Assembly (NCBI GenBank): GCA_036365515.1
Contig: CM070877.1
Coordinates: forward strand, 59,135,975-59,199,974
Source of the DNA: Torymus aiolomorphi
Taxonomy: Eukaryota > Arthropoda > Insecta > Hymenoptera > Torymidae
Direction: 5' to 3'
DNA length: 64,000 bases
Part shown: positions 10,055 to 21,331 of the stretch, in pieces
Layout of the letters: every line of letters starts with the position of its first letter
How positions within the stretch are numbered: position 1 is the stretch's first letter
Translations under genes and position numbers: made by a program
Notes under the pieces: model-generated
Databases searched by the model: none
What the model was told of the DNA's origin: nothing
What the model saw: only the letters and a program-made list of their open reading frames with translations

Positions 10055-10612
10055 GGACGCTTGCTCACAAAATGAGTTTCTATTAGAATCTTATGCAGGG
10101 TAGATTCTTATTGTTATTATGTGCAACATCTGCAAACTTCAGAAAGCCTAGCAACACCGTTCATGAGATATAAGCTATCAAAGTTAGACAATTTAATACG
10201 GTGTCTTATGAAAAAGTCGTGAAAAAATGAACGTTTTCATTAATAACGCCAAAAGTTTTCTATAGAATTGAACGAAAAAGAGATATTTTACTAATGATGA
10301 TATTTTAAATAGGCTCTCCAAAATCCAGAAAGCCTAGCAGCACCGTTTTCGAGATACAGTTGTTTAAAGTAGGTAACTTCGGCCGCGCGTGTCCTTGTGT
10401 GCGTGTAAACAAACCAATGGCGTGCCCGCGCGCTACGCGTGTTCTACACAGACGGAGCGCTTCGATGTGAATGTACACACCGATGAAGCGGCGCCATGTG
10501 TACGTGTACAGTGTCGCGTGAACTTTTGAGAGTGGGGAGTCCCGAGAGAGCGCTAGGCGTACGGCGTTCGACTCTGCGTACTTTTGGTTACGATTGCAAT
10601 GAGCAAGCGTCC
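10055..10612. mobile_element. TTAA-flanked non-autonomous transposon (558 bp)
   Basis: The termini are GGACGCTTGCTCA and its reverse complement TGAGCAAGCGTCC, with TTAA at 10051-10054 and 10613-10616. Internally there are two related segments with AGAAAGCCTAGCA (about 10140 and 10325). No convincing coding frame. A TTAA duplication fits Kolobok or piggyBac elements; G-rich ends favour Kolobok. The right TTAA is shared with the next element. Confidence 0.85.
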
Positions 10613-10616
10613 TTAA

Positions 10617-11285
10617 GGGGGCTAGACACCTTCTTTCTCTGAAATAAGAAGTCACATTTTAATACATAAATGTAAACTAATTATTTCATACTTTTTACAT
10701 ATAAAAGTGGGTATATTTACCTTACCTTAAAACTTTCTCCGATGGGCCTTTTATATGGTCCAGAACCATAGTCATCGATGAAACAAGTTTTTCCACTAAC
10801 CGTAAGCTTTGAAATTTTCCTGTGGATGGATTGACTCCAGATTTGAACTAAATTACTCCTGCAGAGTATAATTCTCATATGAGTGTAGGGATTTAGGATT
10901 AAATGTCGGAAAAAATGTTTACATCAGAAAAATTATGAAAAAATTTTAAAAAATTAAAAAAAAAAACTCTTGAAAAACAGCACAATTTTTTTTTCTCATT
11001 AGATCAAAAATCCTTACACTCATATGAGAATTATACTATTCAGGAGTAATTTAGTTCAAATCTGGAGTCAATCCATCCACAGGAAAATTTCAAAGCTTAC
11101 GGTTAGTGAAAAAACTTGTTTCATCGATGACTATGGTTCTGGACCATATAAAAGGCCCATCGGAGAAAATTTTAAGGTAAGGTAAATATACCCACTTTTA
11201 TATGTAAAAAGTATGAAATAATTAGTTTACATTTATGTATTAAAATGTGACTTCATATTTCAGAGAAAAAAGGTGTCTAGCCCCC
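10617..11285. mobile_element. 669-bp TTAA-flanked foldback element, copy 1
   Basis: The element begins GGGGGCTAGACACC and ends with its reverse complement, with TTAA on both sides (10613-10616 and 11286-11289). Both arms, about 300 bp each, are inverted repeats of one another (for example CGATGGGCCTTTTATATGG against CCATATAAAAGGCCCATCG), separated by an A/T-rich centre. An almost identical element of exactly the same length lies at 19750-20418. It inserted in the terminal TTAA of the preceding transposon. It has no coding capacity. Confidence 0.9.
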
Positions 11286-11289
11286 TTAA

Positions 11290-11803
11290 ATCGGCAAAAC
11301 ATCACATGCGCCGAGTCCTTGAAGATCAAGTTCTCACATTTTCGGAGCTTGCGACTCTTATGTGCAGAATTGAGGCTTGCCTTAACTCCAGACCATTAAC
11401 TGCTCTCACCGATGATCCTTCTGACCTTGAATTTCTTTCATCTTCTCATTTTCTCATACAACGTTCTTCATTTATAGTTCCGGAAGAAGATGTCACCAAC
11501 TTCAATGTTCCTCCAGGAAAGCGTTGGCTCTTGATCAGCCAGCTGACACAACACTTCTGGGCCAGGTGGTCCAGCGAGTATCTGACGTCTCTTCAATCCC
11601 GCATGAAGTGGAAACAGCCGCAACCACCAGTCACCATTGGCGAGCTCGTACTCGTTCGCAACAAGCTTACGCCTCCAGCCAAGTGGCCTATCGCACGCAT
11701 CACCGCCATTCATCCAGGGAGTGATGGAATCACTCGCGTGGTCGATCTGCGTACGGCCACCACAACTCTTCGTCGCCCCATCGCCAAGGTCGTCCGTCAG
11801 TAG
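11290..11803 (+). pseudogene. Pao integrase C-terminal and DUF5641-type domain
   Basis: The reading resumes with KSAKHHMRRVL, includes EACLNSRPLTAL, LLISQLTQHFWARWSSEYL, GELVLVRNKLTPPAKWP and RVVDLRTATTTLRRPIAKV, then stops at 11801-11803. These are the final part of the Pao integrase and the characteristic DUF5641-like tail. This segment itself is open. Upstream interruptions mean it cannot be expressed as part of a complete polyprotein. Confidence 0.92.
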
Positions 11804-11998
11804 TTATAGTGGCACTTTGGGGCAGACAAACAAACCCCCCACCACTATCCACCTGAGGGAGGGGAGGGGAACCCCCCACCACCAGGTGGGTAATGATGCC
11901 GGGTGTCCCCGAGCCACTACCCCTCTGAGGGAGGGGAAACCCCACCCCCCACCATCAGGGGAAATGGCTTAGGTTACATCTGCCCCAAAGTGCCACAG
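11804..11998 (+). repeat. Pao 3' non-coding end with inverted repeat
   Basis: Directly after the Pao stop codon, GTGGCACTTTGGGGCAGA is repeated in inverted orientation (TCTGCCCCAAAGTGCCAC) 170 bp later. Between them lie two purine-rich runs (GAGGGAGGGGAGGGGAA and similar) that could act as a polypurine tract for plus-strand priming. A related block in the opposite orientation is at 39180-39362. I cannot define the LTR boundary. Confidence 0.6.
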
Positions 11999-12009
11999 TG
12001 AAATAAAAA

Positions 12010-12011
<2 letters not shown>

Positions 12012-12045
<34 letters not shown>
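12012..12045. repeat. (GA)n microsatellite
   Basis: A pure GA dinucleotide run of about 34 bp just after an A-rich stretch at the end of the Pao-derived DNA. No gene is associated with it. Confidence 0.95.
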
Positions 12046-12046
<1 letters not shown>

Positions 12047-12197
12047 ACAAGTCCCAGACGGCTCAGGGATTTCCCGTCTGACACGGCCAGCTGCTCCGGG
12101 CAAACTACACGATCGTGCAGTCAGCCATGGCTACGAGCTATAACTCTCCACCAGCGGTAGTAGTAGTGGGAGCAGCTACAGCTTCCTCCTGCGTCGA

Positions 12198-12302
12198 CAC
12201 ACACACACACGCGCGCGCGCACACACACACAAACACACGCACACACACACATACACGCACACACACATACACACACACATACGCACACACATACACACAC
12301 AT
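12198..12302. repeat. (CA)n microsatellite with CG and TA variants
   Basis: An imperfect CA/CG/TA alternating run of roughly 100 bp. It produces low-complexity His/Thr reading frames that are not genes. Confidence 0.93.
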
Positions 12303-12805
12303 ATTTTTAATAATATTTATAAGAATATTATATACTTACATGGTTTCTTCCGGAACTTCGACTACTGCTGTGGCTGTTATTACCACACACTTTGGGACTT
12401 TGCTTTTTTTTGTCGCTTTGATTTCGCTACTTTGTTACTTAGAACTAAGCGCTATGCTAACACTTTGTTTTTTCCACTTTGTTACTTAGAACTAAACACT
12501 TTGTTAGTTAAACACTATAAACTATTTACGACGCCGCGATGTGTGGCATCATGGCAAAAATTGTCCCTCGTTCTGGCAGTGCACCGGGTCTACGTTACAG
12601 TCCGGGCACAACCAGAATACGCAAGATGTACAACGAATCCAACGACGATTGCGCTGGCACCAAAACCGTTTTGCACAGCCCTAGCACATATCTTGATAAC
12701 GACGTGGTACATCATACACCTCGTCCCGACGGCGGCGTCTTATGCGGTATTGAATGCTCCGCAATCGTCGATGCATACGTAATATTTCTTCATCGCGTTG
12801 CAACC

Positions 12806-13297
12806 TCAACAAGCGCTGCACACTATAAAAAAATCTTTGTCGCACACACATCGTACGTCGGAGTGTAACCTCATACATGTCCATATCACTATCATTGGAA
12901 CTGTCACTTTCACGATCTTGCACTTCCGGGGATTATTATCGATCGTTTCGGCATCTGAATCTATTCCCGCAGCTTCTTCCTTCACCCCATCCATCGGGGT
13001 GTCTTCCTTCTCAAAGCCATCACTATCGAACCCACTGTCCACCTCCTCAGTGGCATCCTCATCGAAGGCCTCTTGTAATAGATCTGCAAGGGCAGCATCC
13101 TCCTCTACTTGTACCTGGCGCCCCTGCTCCTCTAGTAGAGCCGCCTGTAGCACTGGGGGTTGCACGCCTTGGCCGATGCCGTTAGCCATGCGTGGTTCTC
13201 CCCCATCGATGAGCTCGTTGACAAAGGCAGCAAGCTCTTGAGGCGGTGATGCCATGACAGGCATATCGATGAACGCTACTTCGATGTTATGCTGCAT
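12806..13297 (-). CDS. Hypothetical acidic protein, origin unknown
   Basis: A 163-codon minus-strand frame with an ATG start. The N-terminal 110 residues are strongly acidic (for example QEAFDEDATEEVDSGFDSD); the C-terminal 50 are hydrophobic with several cysteines. An overlapping minus frame (12681-12923) is arginine-rich, and after its stop the same frame continues into a cysteine-rich segment (CTSC, then CPDC) near 12560-12610. A good splice-donor-like GTAAGT lies on the minus strand near 12337-12342, so these could be exons or a decayed transposon gene. I do not recognise the family. The serine-rich frames on the plus strand look like shadows of it. Confidence 0.35.
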   Translation of the reverse strand: MQHNIEVAFIDMPVMASPPQELAAFVNELIDGGEPRMANGIGQGVQPPVLQAALLEEQGRQVQVEEDAALADLLQEAFDEDATEEVDSGFDSDGFEKEDTPMDGVKEEAAGIDSDAETIDNNPRKCKIVKVTVPMIVIWTCMRLHSDVRCVCDKDFFIVCSAC

Positions 13298-13328
13298 GTT
13301 GTTGTATGGGTAGATGTTGGTTGACTGG

Positions 13329-13481
<153 letters not shown>

Positions 13482-14037
13482 TCCCCGAAGAAAACTTGCG
13501 GTAGACTGGAGGACAGCAGGGGCTCTAACCATCATTTTTGTAAAAGTTTGCGAAAATTGAAATATAAGTTACACTCTTATCACGCCTAGAGTCTGTAGAA
13601 ACTTGCAGAAAATCGGATTCTGTGTTCATATTTCACTTCGCGGAGGAAGTAGAAATTATTTTTCAAGAAGCTTCTAAAATCATACGATATTAAGAGAGAT
13701 GGAACAAAACTCTCGGTTTACTCTTATTACGTCTGGCGAATACTCTAAAATTCTTTTCTCACGAAAACATTCAATCTCAGCCGATATCAGAGACATTTGT
13801 CTACTATATTATCCAAATAATTTATAAATTATTTGAGAAAAGTTCATATAAGCACTGATTCTCAGCGCTTGTACAGCGTTTTACCCAAGAAATATTTTAA
13901 ATTATTAGTTTATGTTTAATTATTGTTTATTATGTTTATTTATTACAAAACTATGTTTAGGAAATGCCTATTTATTAATTTTACATAAAAAGTTAATATT
14001 AACATAAAATTAAATCGACCCGAGTTAGCAGAGAAAC

Positions 14038-14986
14038 ATCTGAGTGAGTAGGTTTATTAAAAAGCTACAAAAATAGAATGATAACCACTGCATTAGGGGC
14101 CACCCCACTAGCACACGTTAAGCTACACCTACTTTATGTGTGTCGCCTTGAAGATTTTTCGTTGGCTGTCTCTTATCATAAGTGCAACGAATGAGGTGTC
14201 GTCGCTTCTATGCCAAGTAGTCCGTCATAATGGCGAACTGACCAGCCGGTATAATGGCTTATTTATGACTATATTCACATGTACCACTTTCTTAACTTAT
14301 ATGTTCCTGATACATACTGCAAAAAACTGTAATAAAAATTCATTTATTATGATTTCCAAGTACACAAACTCCCCTCTACGTAAACTTCAAGGCAGGATGA
14401 GAAAATAGAGAGAGTTCAGTACACTGATCAACGTATTGGTACGGTATTGGCACGATTTACTACCGGAAATTACGGTCAGATCGATCCGCGGTATTAGACT
14501 TATGTATAAGGTACCATATCTTCTTTTAAATGGAGATGTTTTGGAACCTCATTGCTTGATCGATTTCGTTATCGATACATTGATCAGTCTAATCGATGGT
14601 TATATCAGCTCGTGGTATTATACTTTTTTACTACCCACTTTACCCTCTAACAGTACCGCATATTTATAACTTTCATTAACCAATTAATTTTGTTATTGAT
14701 TCGGTATTAGTAAGATATTGGTACGGATATCTTGAAAAATTACATTCACATTAATTCGCGGTATTGTACTTTATTGTTAGGTGCAACAATCTCTTTTTAT
14801 TGGAGATATTTTGGAACCTCACAGATCGATCGATTTCGTTATCGATATATCGATTGATCCAATCGATGATCATTACAACTACTTAAACTCTTTTCGCTGT
14901 TTGTTTCTTATGACAAGTACAATGGATGAGACGTTATCACTTGTATGGTTAGTAGTTCGTCATAATAATCAACTAATCAGATAGTA
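14038..14986. repeat. Tandem array of about 734-bp period, units 1 and 2 (first part)
   Basis: Segments of this region recur at 23344-23819 and 25765-26690. After subtracting the two mobile-element insertions, equivalent sites such as CTTTATTGTTAGGTGCAAC (14771, 25806, 26540) are spaced 733-734 bp. Each monomer contains two related halves with CGATTTCGTTATCGATA and many ATCGAT palindromes. Unit 1 is the most diverged. The small reading frames inside are not conserved as proteins between units. Confidence 0.85.
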
Positions 14987-15131
14987 AACTTAGTTGTAGA
15001 AGCTGATGGTAGAGTTGTTTAATAATAAGTGTAGTTGATCCTAATGGCCGTATCTACCAAGTGGTGTGTTGTTTGTTATGTCAAAGGTTGCAATAAAACA
15101 CAACACATCTATATATTTTCTTTAATCGACG

Positions 15132-15165
15132 TTTCGGACATTTTTTATTGCATGTCCCTCTTCAG
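15132..15165 (-). ncRNA. Hammerhead ribozyme motif (left, minus strand)
   Basis: On the minus strand: CTGAAGA, then a stem GGGACAT / ATGTCC closed by a loop, then GAAA followed by CGTC. This is the conserved CUGANGA...GAAA catalytic core around stem II. It matches the plus-strand copy at 23191-23224 almost exactly. Penelope-like elements are known to carry such ribozymes in their terminal repeats, where they may process the element RNA. Confidence 0.8.
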
Positions 15166-16523
15166 GAGCTAATTTTAAGAAAATTATTTTACAAATTAAT
15201 ACACATGTATGCTTTTTTAACAATAACTTCGATTACAACATATTACAATATACAACTTACATAAAAACTTAGTCAACGGACGTACATCACAGGGAGAGAC
15301 CCCACTTGTCAATGCTTAATGATTAAAAATTTTTGGCCTTATATACTGAGTGTATATGTTTGTGTAAGTCAGGGGTATATAACAGACAATACCAATACAA
15401 AGTGACTATAGTACTGGTGGGGGACGCAATTTTCAGCGGTAGCGACAGGCGCGAGATAGTAGGGAGACATGTACTCGTAGAGGTGGAAATTCGGCCAATG
15501 CTGGTCCTAGATGTACGTAAGTCTACAGACCGCTTAAGGGGACAAGCCATGGTTAAATCTGAAAAAAATAAGAATAAATAATTTGATTAATAATAAATTC
15601 CAGGTGTAATCTTTGAACTTAATATTTTTCCCACTAATAAGTAGTGTTATTACCTACAATTTCCGCCTGTAGTTAGCTGATAATATACATCTGGCTCTTG
15701 CGTACATTTTATTAATGATTTAACTCTGATTTATTGATTGCCGTAGGTTTACTTTTCAACAACTAAATAAAATGACTTGAAATTCATGGCTTGATCTTTG
15801 TTTTTACATCAGTTACCAGTTTTCTGTGCTACTTTTCCTAAAAAAATTTTTTTAATATTTATTTTTTATGAAAAATCTCAATTTTTTGTATATTTTATCA
15901 AAAGTTCTATAATTTTATTTTTTTTTATTTTTTTCTGAAGCTTTTTCAAAAAGTAGCGCACATTGCTTGTGGCTAATGTAAAAAGGAATGCTTACCTAAA
16001 ATTTCAAGTCATTTCGTTCACTTGGTGAAAAATAAACTTACGGCAATGACCCTGTAAACACAAAAACAAGTTTTTCAGAAATCATGTTTGAAACTTGAGT
16101 TTCTTATAACTTATGGTAAGCTTTTCAAAACTACTTACAAAAATCTTTTTCACAATTCTGTATAATATACTTTGATTAAACATGAAAAATGGAATATCCA
16201 TATGACAGTTATTTTGGCACGGACACTCTAATCATCACATGTCTAGTCTCATTAAATATCTGTAAAAAAAGGTTTAATTAGCTTAATGACATCTTTATAT
16301 TATTTAGAATAATACATTATTGTAGCTCTTATCTTTTTTTTCGTATTAGACTAAAATATTTTTATTCCTTGATGCTGCAGTCTATAACCTACAAAAATCA
16401 TCTATTCCGGGTGACAGATCCAATCACAAATTAACTAAAAAGAAAAACAATAAATATTAACTATTTTTATACGTATAAGTAACAAAAAAATCTTTTAATT
16501 AGTTACTCTAGTAAGAACCTGGT

Positions 16524-18247
16524 TCATGACTCTTCTGGTAACTGAAGTCGTACTCTCCTTCTTTTTCTTCTACTTTCTAAGGTATTTTCCTCAGCATTCC
16601 TTTCAGTATAGAATAATCTTTTATCATTGCTCTTCTTCACCCACTCAATTGCAGCTACTCCAGGTTTGATGTCGAAGGCATCCATTATTTCCAAGAAACC
16701 AATTCTTCCATCATTGAAACAAGTGATAGCAATGTATACACCTGTATTGAGTACATGCACACCACTAAAAGATGTCTTGGTAACGAGCTTCCAAACTATC
16801 TGATTGAAGCTTTCATTGCTGTTCTGTGTAAAACCACCAAGACACTTTCAAGCAGTTCCTGTCGAGAGAGATCTTCATAAATTGGTTTTAACTGCTCCAT
16901 CACTACTGTTGGAATACTGCCTGTATGATGGAAGCCTTTCAGTTTTTTCTGGGCTTTCGCTTTTTGCCACTTGCACCAACTATTTTCTCCTTTCGGACAC
17001 AAATGATGTTGAGGTGATTTATCTATGGAGATTTTGTGGTAATAAGTGGCCCATATCGCATTGCTCATATCTTTCACTGAGTTCGCATTGCCCCTGATGG
17101 CATTACCATAGTAGGTGGTGAGCTGATCAATAACTTTACCAGTCAAGCGTCCCTGTCCTCCAATGGATTTTCCATCAGCTAACTTCTTCTTGCCAGAATT
17201 CTTCTTTAGATTTCTCAGCCTTGTACCCATTCGCTTTTGATCATGTCCAACACACTCCTTTTTTTCTACTATCAGTTCATCTCCATATGGTTTAACTTTA
17301 CACAAATCACAGAAAACTTTTGAATCACCATCTCCAATGTAGCGATGATACTTTACACCATATTTTTCCATGGAACTTTTGAAAATTTCAATAATTCCAT
17401 CCACTTCCATATTTCCGGCACTTCCTTCATGGTTTGCTGAGCAATTGGCTTGATGGTCCGTGTACCAGTCTTCATATTCTTCTGTGCCCTCTTTATTTTC
17501 CCATTTCATGCAAGCTTTGCAGAAACTATTCTTGATAGAGATGTCAAGAATTTGTTGGGAACGCAAACCAATCAAGCTTGTGATTCCTTGTAAAGAAGAG
17601 AATCCTCTCTTTCTCCAGGACCCGTCACCAGATACATCGAGCCCTACACTTCCAGCTGGTGTCAATTGCTTTTCTTTTTCCACTGCTTTTTGCATGGAGA
17701 TAACTGCCACTTTTTCACATGCCTTACTTAACTCCTCATTGATATGGTCATAAAAACTGTGTGCCACTGGCGATGGTAGGTCCATGATACCACAGAAAGT
17801 CTCCAATCCTGCATTTCCTTGTCCAAGTGCACGCATAGCAAGTACACTACGTCTATTTACTTCATAAGCATTCCCACTACTTCCAACTTGTTTACTTGTA
17901 TTGATGAGATTCATGCTATTGCAGTTTTTGCATACAATATTAATTTTTGCACCCAATCCTCTAATGTTTCCTTCCGTCATTCGGATTTTTCCATGACACT
18001 TAGCACAAACAATTAACTTTTCAAGTTCATGAAACAAAATATCAACATCTATTATTCTGTTTCTTGTTGTTGCTGGACTTCTAGATATATCTGATTCTGA
18101 AATTTTGCTTGCAGATGTGCTTCTTTTTCTCTTTAGTGATGGGGCATTTTCTACTTTTCTTCTAAATCCTTTATGTTTCTTTTTTCTTCCAAATGTTCTC
18201 TTCTTTGTAGATGGTCCTGGTGTTCGACCTCTCTTGTCTGTATTCAC
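16524..18247 (-). pseudogene. Kolobok-type transposase with a frameshift
   Basis: The main frame (16796-18247) has a basic N-terminus, a zinc-ribbon-like CAKC...CKNC pair near residues 80-110, and a Mutator-like transposase domain. LDVSGDGSWRKRGFSS and YIGDGDSK carry two candidate catalytic aspartates, and a cysteine cluster (FCKACMKW) lies between. Close to 16850 the family-like reading moves to another frame (LGGFTQNSNESFN, which carries the likely third acidic residue) and ends at 16524. A single-base indel therefore separates the last catalytic residue. The 5' end is also uncertain: the frame opens at a GTG with a stop just upstream, so an upstream exon or a lost start is possible. In a live copy it would cut and paste at TTAA. 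Confidence 0.85.
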
Positions 18248-18594
18248 AATTTTTCACAAATCACTACTTTACGTATCAAAATTAAATTGATACACAAAAG
18301 TCACTCCGAAAAAAACACTTAAAAATATAGCAAGTTTTAATTGCACAATGTAGCTAACCTACAGGCCAAATTTAAAAAAATTTTCCACACACTGCTCTAG
18401 AGCGTATAATAGCTTATAATCAGGAAAAAATGTTTGTTTACTAAATAAATTGCATTGAAAAATGCAGATTCAATTACATTCAAAATAATTCAGTTTAAAT
18501 TCCAGCGACCGTGGTGCTGAAACAACATAAACATGCAGCTGGGATTTTGAACCACCTATGAGTATTTTACGTATAATACCTTTCTATAAGGAGA

Positions 18595-18780
18595 GTAAGG
18601 GCTCTTGCACGAATGGAGGAATAGCGAGGAATAACGCCTGGCAGCCAATCACAAGCAAGTTTTAAAAAGACGTGTTCCTTCTTATTCCTTCAAAAAGAAA
18701 CAAGTCCTTTTAAAGCTCACTTGTGATTGTTTGTCAGCCGTTATTACTCGCTATTCCTTTATTCGTGCAAGAGCCCTAAG
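18595..18780. repeat. Imperfect inverted repeat inside the Kolobok element
   Basis: TAAGGGCTCTTGCACGAAT near 18596 is matched by its complement ATTCGTGCAAGAGCCCTAA near 18761. The arms extend through GGAATAGCGAGGAATAACG and its complement. Total length is about 185 bp. It may be a small foldback element nested in the transposon's non-coding DNA. Confidence 0.75.
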
Positions 18781-19120
18781 AGTAAAATACACGAGATTTA
18801 TACCTCAAGTTAAGTTTTTCTACAATGTTAATGTATATTACGTTATACATTTAGTATTGTATCGTGTATTCTGTGAAGTATAAAATAATATAAGATTAAC
18901 AATAGTATTAATATCTAAAAGTGATATTTTGAGTAAAATCACTAAATATGCAAATAAGTAACTTCACGGTTTTAGCTGTATTTTCTAAACGAAATCGAAT
19001 TTCAAAATGCGGTTGGAAGCATCGTATTCAGCGGAAAATTTGCTATCAAAATATTAAATAAAAAAAAATCGATTTTTCGACCCCCTAACCATGGCTTGTC
19101 CCCTTAATGAACCTCTCACC

Positions 19121-19745
19121 AACATGCGATCCTAATACTTTCTCAACGGAGAGACACAGTAATAATATAATTTTGAAATCAGAAAATTACAAATTACAAG
19201 TTTTTATAAAGGAATTATATTCGTTAGGTAGTCTATTTATCTCATATTGTTTATTCATATAATTTTTCTGTGTATGTATAAACAAAGCTTCAGAAAATAG
19301 TCTCTTTCCATTATTTTTTTCAATGTCTAATATCTTTATGTTGTTAAAATCAATAGAATGATTATTTTCTCTCGTATGTGAAAATAATCCGGAATTAAGA
19401 TCCTTATCTCTATGTTTTTTGCGTGTTCTTTGGTTGTGACTATCAACCGCCTACTTGTCTGTCCAACATACGACGCATTACAATCCTTACATTTTATTTG
19501 GTATACTACATTCGCACTATTACATTTTTCATTTTTGTCCTTTCCAAGTTTAATAATATTATTCAATTTATTTTTCGCACTATATACTACTTGTGTACTA
19601 TATTTTAAAAAAAAATGTTTTGTTTAACATTCTAATTCTTTGACATAAGGTAGACTAATAAAACCTTTATTATTAACCATGTTGGTTTTTGCTGATGTTT
19701 TTGTGCATCTTATCTTTTTTATGCGTTATCTTACATGAAAATCTA
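19121..19745 (-). pseudogene. Penelope-like GIY-YIG-type C-terminal part (minus copy)
   Basis: The minus-strand reading includes NVVYQIKCKDCNASYVGQTS and SRRLIVTTKEHAKN, nearly the same protein as the plus copy at 22260-22739 but broken by frameshifts. The CKDC and YVGQTSRR blocks are the GIY-YIG-like region with its cysteine pair. The RT portion lies upstream beyond the 669-bp foldback. Confidence 0.85.
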
Positions 19746-19749
19746 TTAA

Positions 19750-20418
19750 GGGGGCTAGACACCTTTTTTCTCTGAAATAAGAAGTCACATTTTAATACAT
19801 AAATGTAAACTAATTATTTCATACTTTTTACATATAAAAGTGGGTATATTTACCTTACCTTAAAACTTTCTCCGATGGGCCTTTTATATGGTCCAGAACC
19901 ATAGTCATCGATAAAACAAGTTTTTTCACTAACCGTAAGCTTTGAAATTTTCCTGTGGATGGATTGACTCCAGATTTGAACTAAATTACTCCTGAATAGT
20001 ATAATTCCCATATGAGTGTAGGGATTTAGGATTAAATGTCGGAAAAAATGTTTACATCAGAAAAATTATGAAAAAATTTTAAAAAATTAAAAAAAAAAAC
20101 TCTTGAAAAACAGCACAATTTTTTTTTCTCATTAGATCAAAAATCCTTACACTCATATGAGAATTATACTATTCAGGAGTAATTTAGTTCAAATCTGGAT
20201 TCAATCCATGCACAGGAAAATTTCAAAGCTTACGGTTAGTGAAAAAACTTGTTTCATCGATAACTATGGTTCTGGACCATATAAAAGGCCCATCGGAGAA
20301 AGTTTTAAGATAAGTTAAATATACCCACTTTTATATGTAAAAAGTATGAAATAATTAGTTTACATTTATGTATTAAAATGTGACTTCTTATTTCAGAGAA
20401 AAAAGGTGTCTAGCCCCC
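19750..20418. mobile_element. 669-bp TTAA-flanked foldback element, copy 2
   Basis: Same termini (GGGGGCTAGACACC), same length and nearly the same sequence as the element at 10617-11285. TTAA lies at 19746-19749 and 20419-20422, and the uninterrupted Penelope copy near 22180 has one TTAA at the matching point. It is non-coding, with long inverted arms. It separates the RT and GIY-YIG pieces of the minus-strand Penelope copy. Confidence 0.92.
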
Positions 20419-20422
20419 TTAA

Positions 20423-21331
20423 TTCATGGGGATAATCATTTTTTTGTTAAATCTGTTTTATGAAGTAGATATTTTTTTCATGGAATCTTTTGTGCGATAA
20501 TTTTATGGCTTTGTCTACAAGGCAGTAAATGATGGCTATTTTATTACTAAGAGGGTGGTGCGAATTGAAATTTAAATAACGTCCTGAAAAAGTTTGTTTT
20601 CGGTGCCAATTTGTTATTATATGTCTCTGATTATTTATTATAATTTTTAAGTCTAAAAAACTAATGCTTTTATTTTGAGCCAATTCAACTGTAAATTGTA
20701 AATGTTTATCATATTTATTAACAGTTTTTAACGTATAATCTATGGAAATTTTCGGTATACATAATATAATATCATCAACGAAACGAAAATAAAACACTGG
20801 TTTGACATTCAAGTTATCAATACACTCTGTCTCCAAATCCTCCATGACAATGTCTGATAAAATCGGGCTTATTGGATTGCCCATAGCTGAGTCAAATATT
20901 TGCCTATAAACTTTTTTATTAAATTGGAAATAATTATTATTTAAAATAAATTTGATAACTTTTAAAAATTCAGTACAACTTATGTTAATTTTGTTATGTA
21001 ACTGGGTCCATCTTTTTTCTATAACTTTACAAACTAAATATTCCGATACGTTTGTAAAAAGACTGACCACGTCGAAACTAATGATGTCATGGTCATGAAT
21101 AATATCTACGTTAAAAAATAAAAGAAATCGATCGAAAAAGATAGATATATGGAAATACACACTAATAATAAGTTTAGGATCAACCACCCGAATCATAACA
21201 TACAGCCGGGTAATGAACCCCAAACAATAGATAATAAATACGAAAAGTGGCTTGTAAACGTGTCGGACGTTCAACTCCTGACATGTCATTGACACTCTAA
21301 GACTTGGTGAAAAATTCAACTTTAATAACAT
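20423..21331 (-). pseudogene. Penelope-like reverse transcriptase (minus copy)
   Basis: Minus-strand reading with DIISFDVVSLFTNV (motif A region), MGNPISPILSDIVMEDL and YFRFVDDIILCI (catalytic VDD). TFSGRYLNFNSHH follows, which is typical of Penelope RTs. The sequence upstream of motif A is poorly conserved, and the copy is truncated at its junction with the plus-strand copy. The coding C-terminal part is displaced by the foldback element. It would have copied element RNA into DNA. Confidence 0.88.

Larger units (their letters stand above)
1..12000 (+). mobile_element. BEL/Pao LTR retrotransposon remnant, split by nested insertions
   Basis: Pieces of one Pao-type polyprotein lie in canonical order on the plus strand: protease-to-RT linker, reverse transcriptase, RNase H, H2C2 zinc-binding module, integrase core and the post-integrase domain. 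They occupy 1-2142, 9258-9472, 9562-10054 and 11290-11803; the intervening DNA is later insertions described separately. The 5' part runs off the window. The copy is dead: the RT catalytic motif is altered, there are in-frame stops and frameshifts, and five elements interrupt it. Some linker between RNase H and the zinc-binding module also seems to be missing. The family assignment rests on domain order and on motifs such as GFADAS and CLNSRPLT typical of Pao elements. Confidence 0.93.
15538..19103 (-). mobile_element. Kolobok-type DNA transposon, 3,566 bp
   Basis: Terminal inverted repeats of 18 bp (GGGGACAAGCCATGGTTA) are perfect, and TTAA flanks both sides (15534-15537, 19104-19107). The uninterrupted homologous site in the plus-strand copy near 22820 has a single TTAA, proving the duplication. 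Inside is one transposase reading on the minus strand with a Mutator-like catalytic domain. TTAA duplication with G-rich ends and this transposase type fit the Kolobok superfamily. The A/T-rich non-coding flanks (15560-16500 and 18300-19080) hold no other gene; 18595-18780 contains a further long imperfect inverted repeat (GGGCTCTTGCACGAAT and complement). Confidence 0.85.

Noticed and set aside
10055..11285. piggyBac assignment for the TTAA elements
   Set aside because: piggyBac also duplicates TTAA, but its ends usually start with CC; these start with GG, and the only transposase among them is of Mutator-like type, which fits Kolobok better.
12798..13241. Plus-strand Ser-rich protein
   Set aside because: It is the opposite-strand shadow of the acidic minus-strand frame.
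14136..14984. Short repeated reading frames in the 734-bp array
   Set aside because: They differ in length and frame between monomers and have no features other than repeat similarity.
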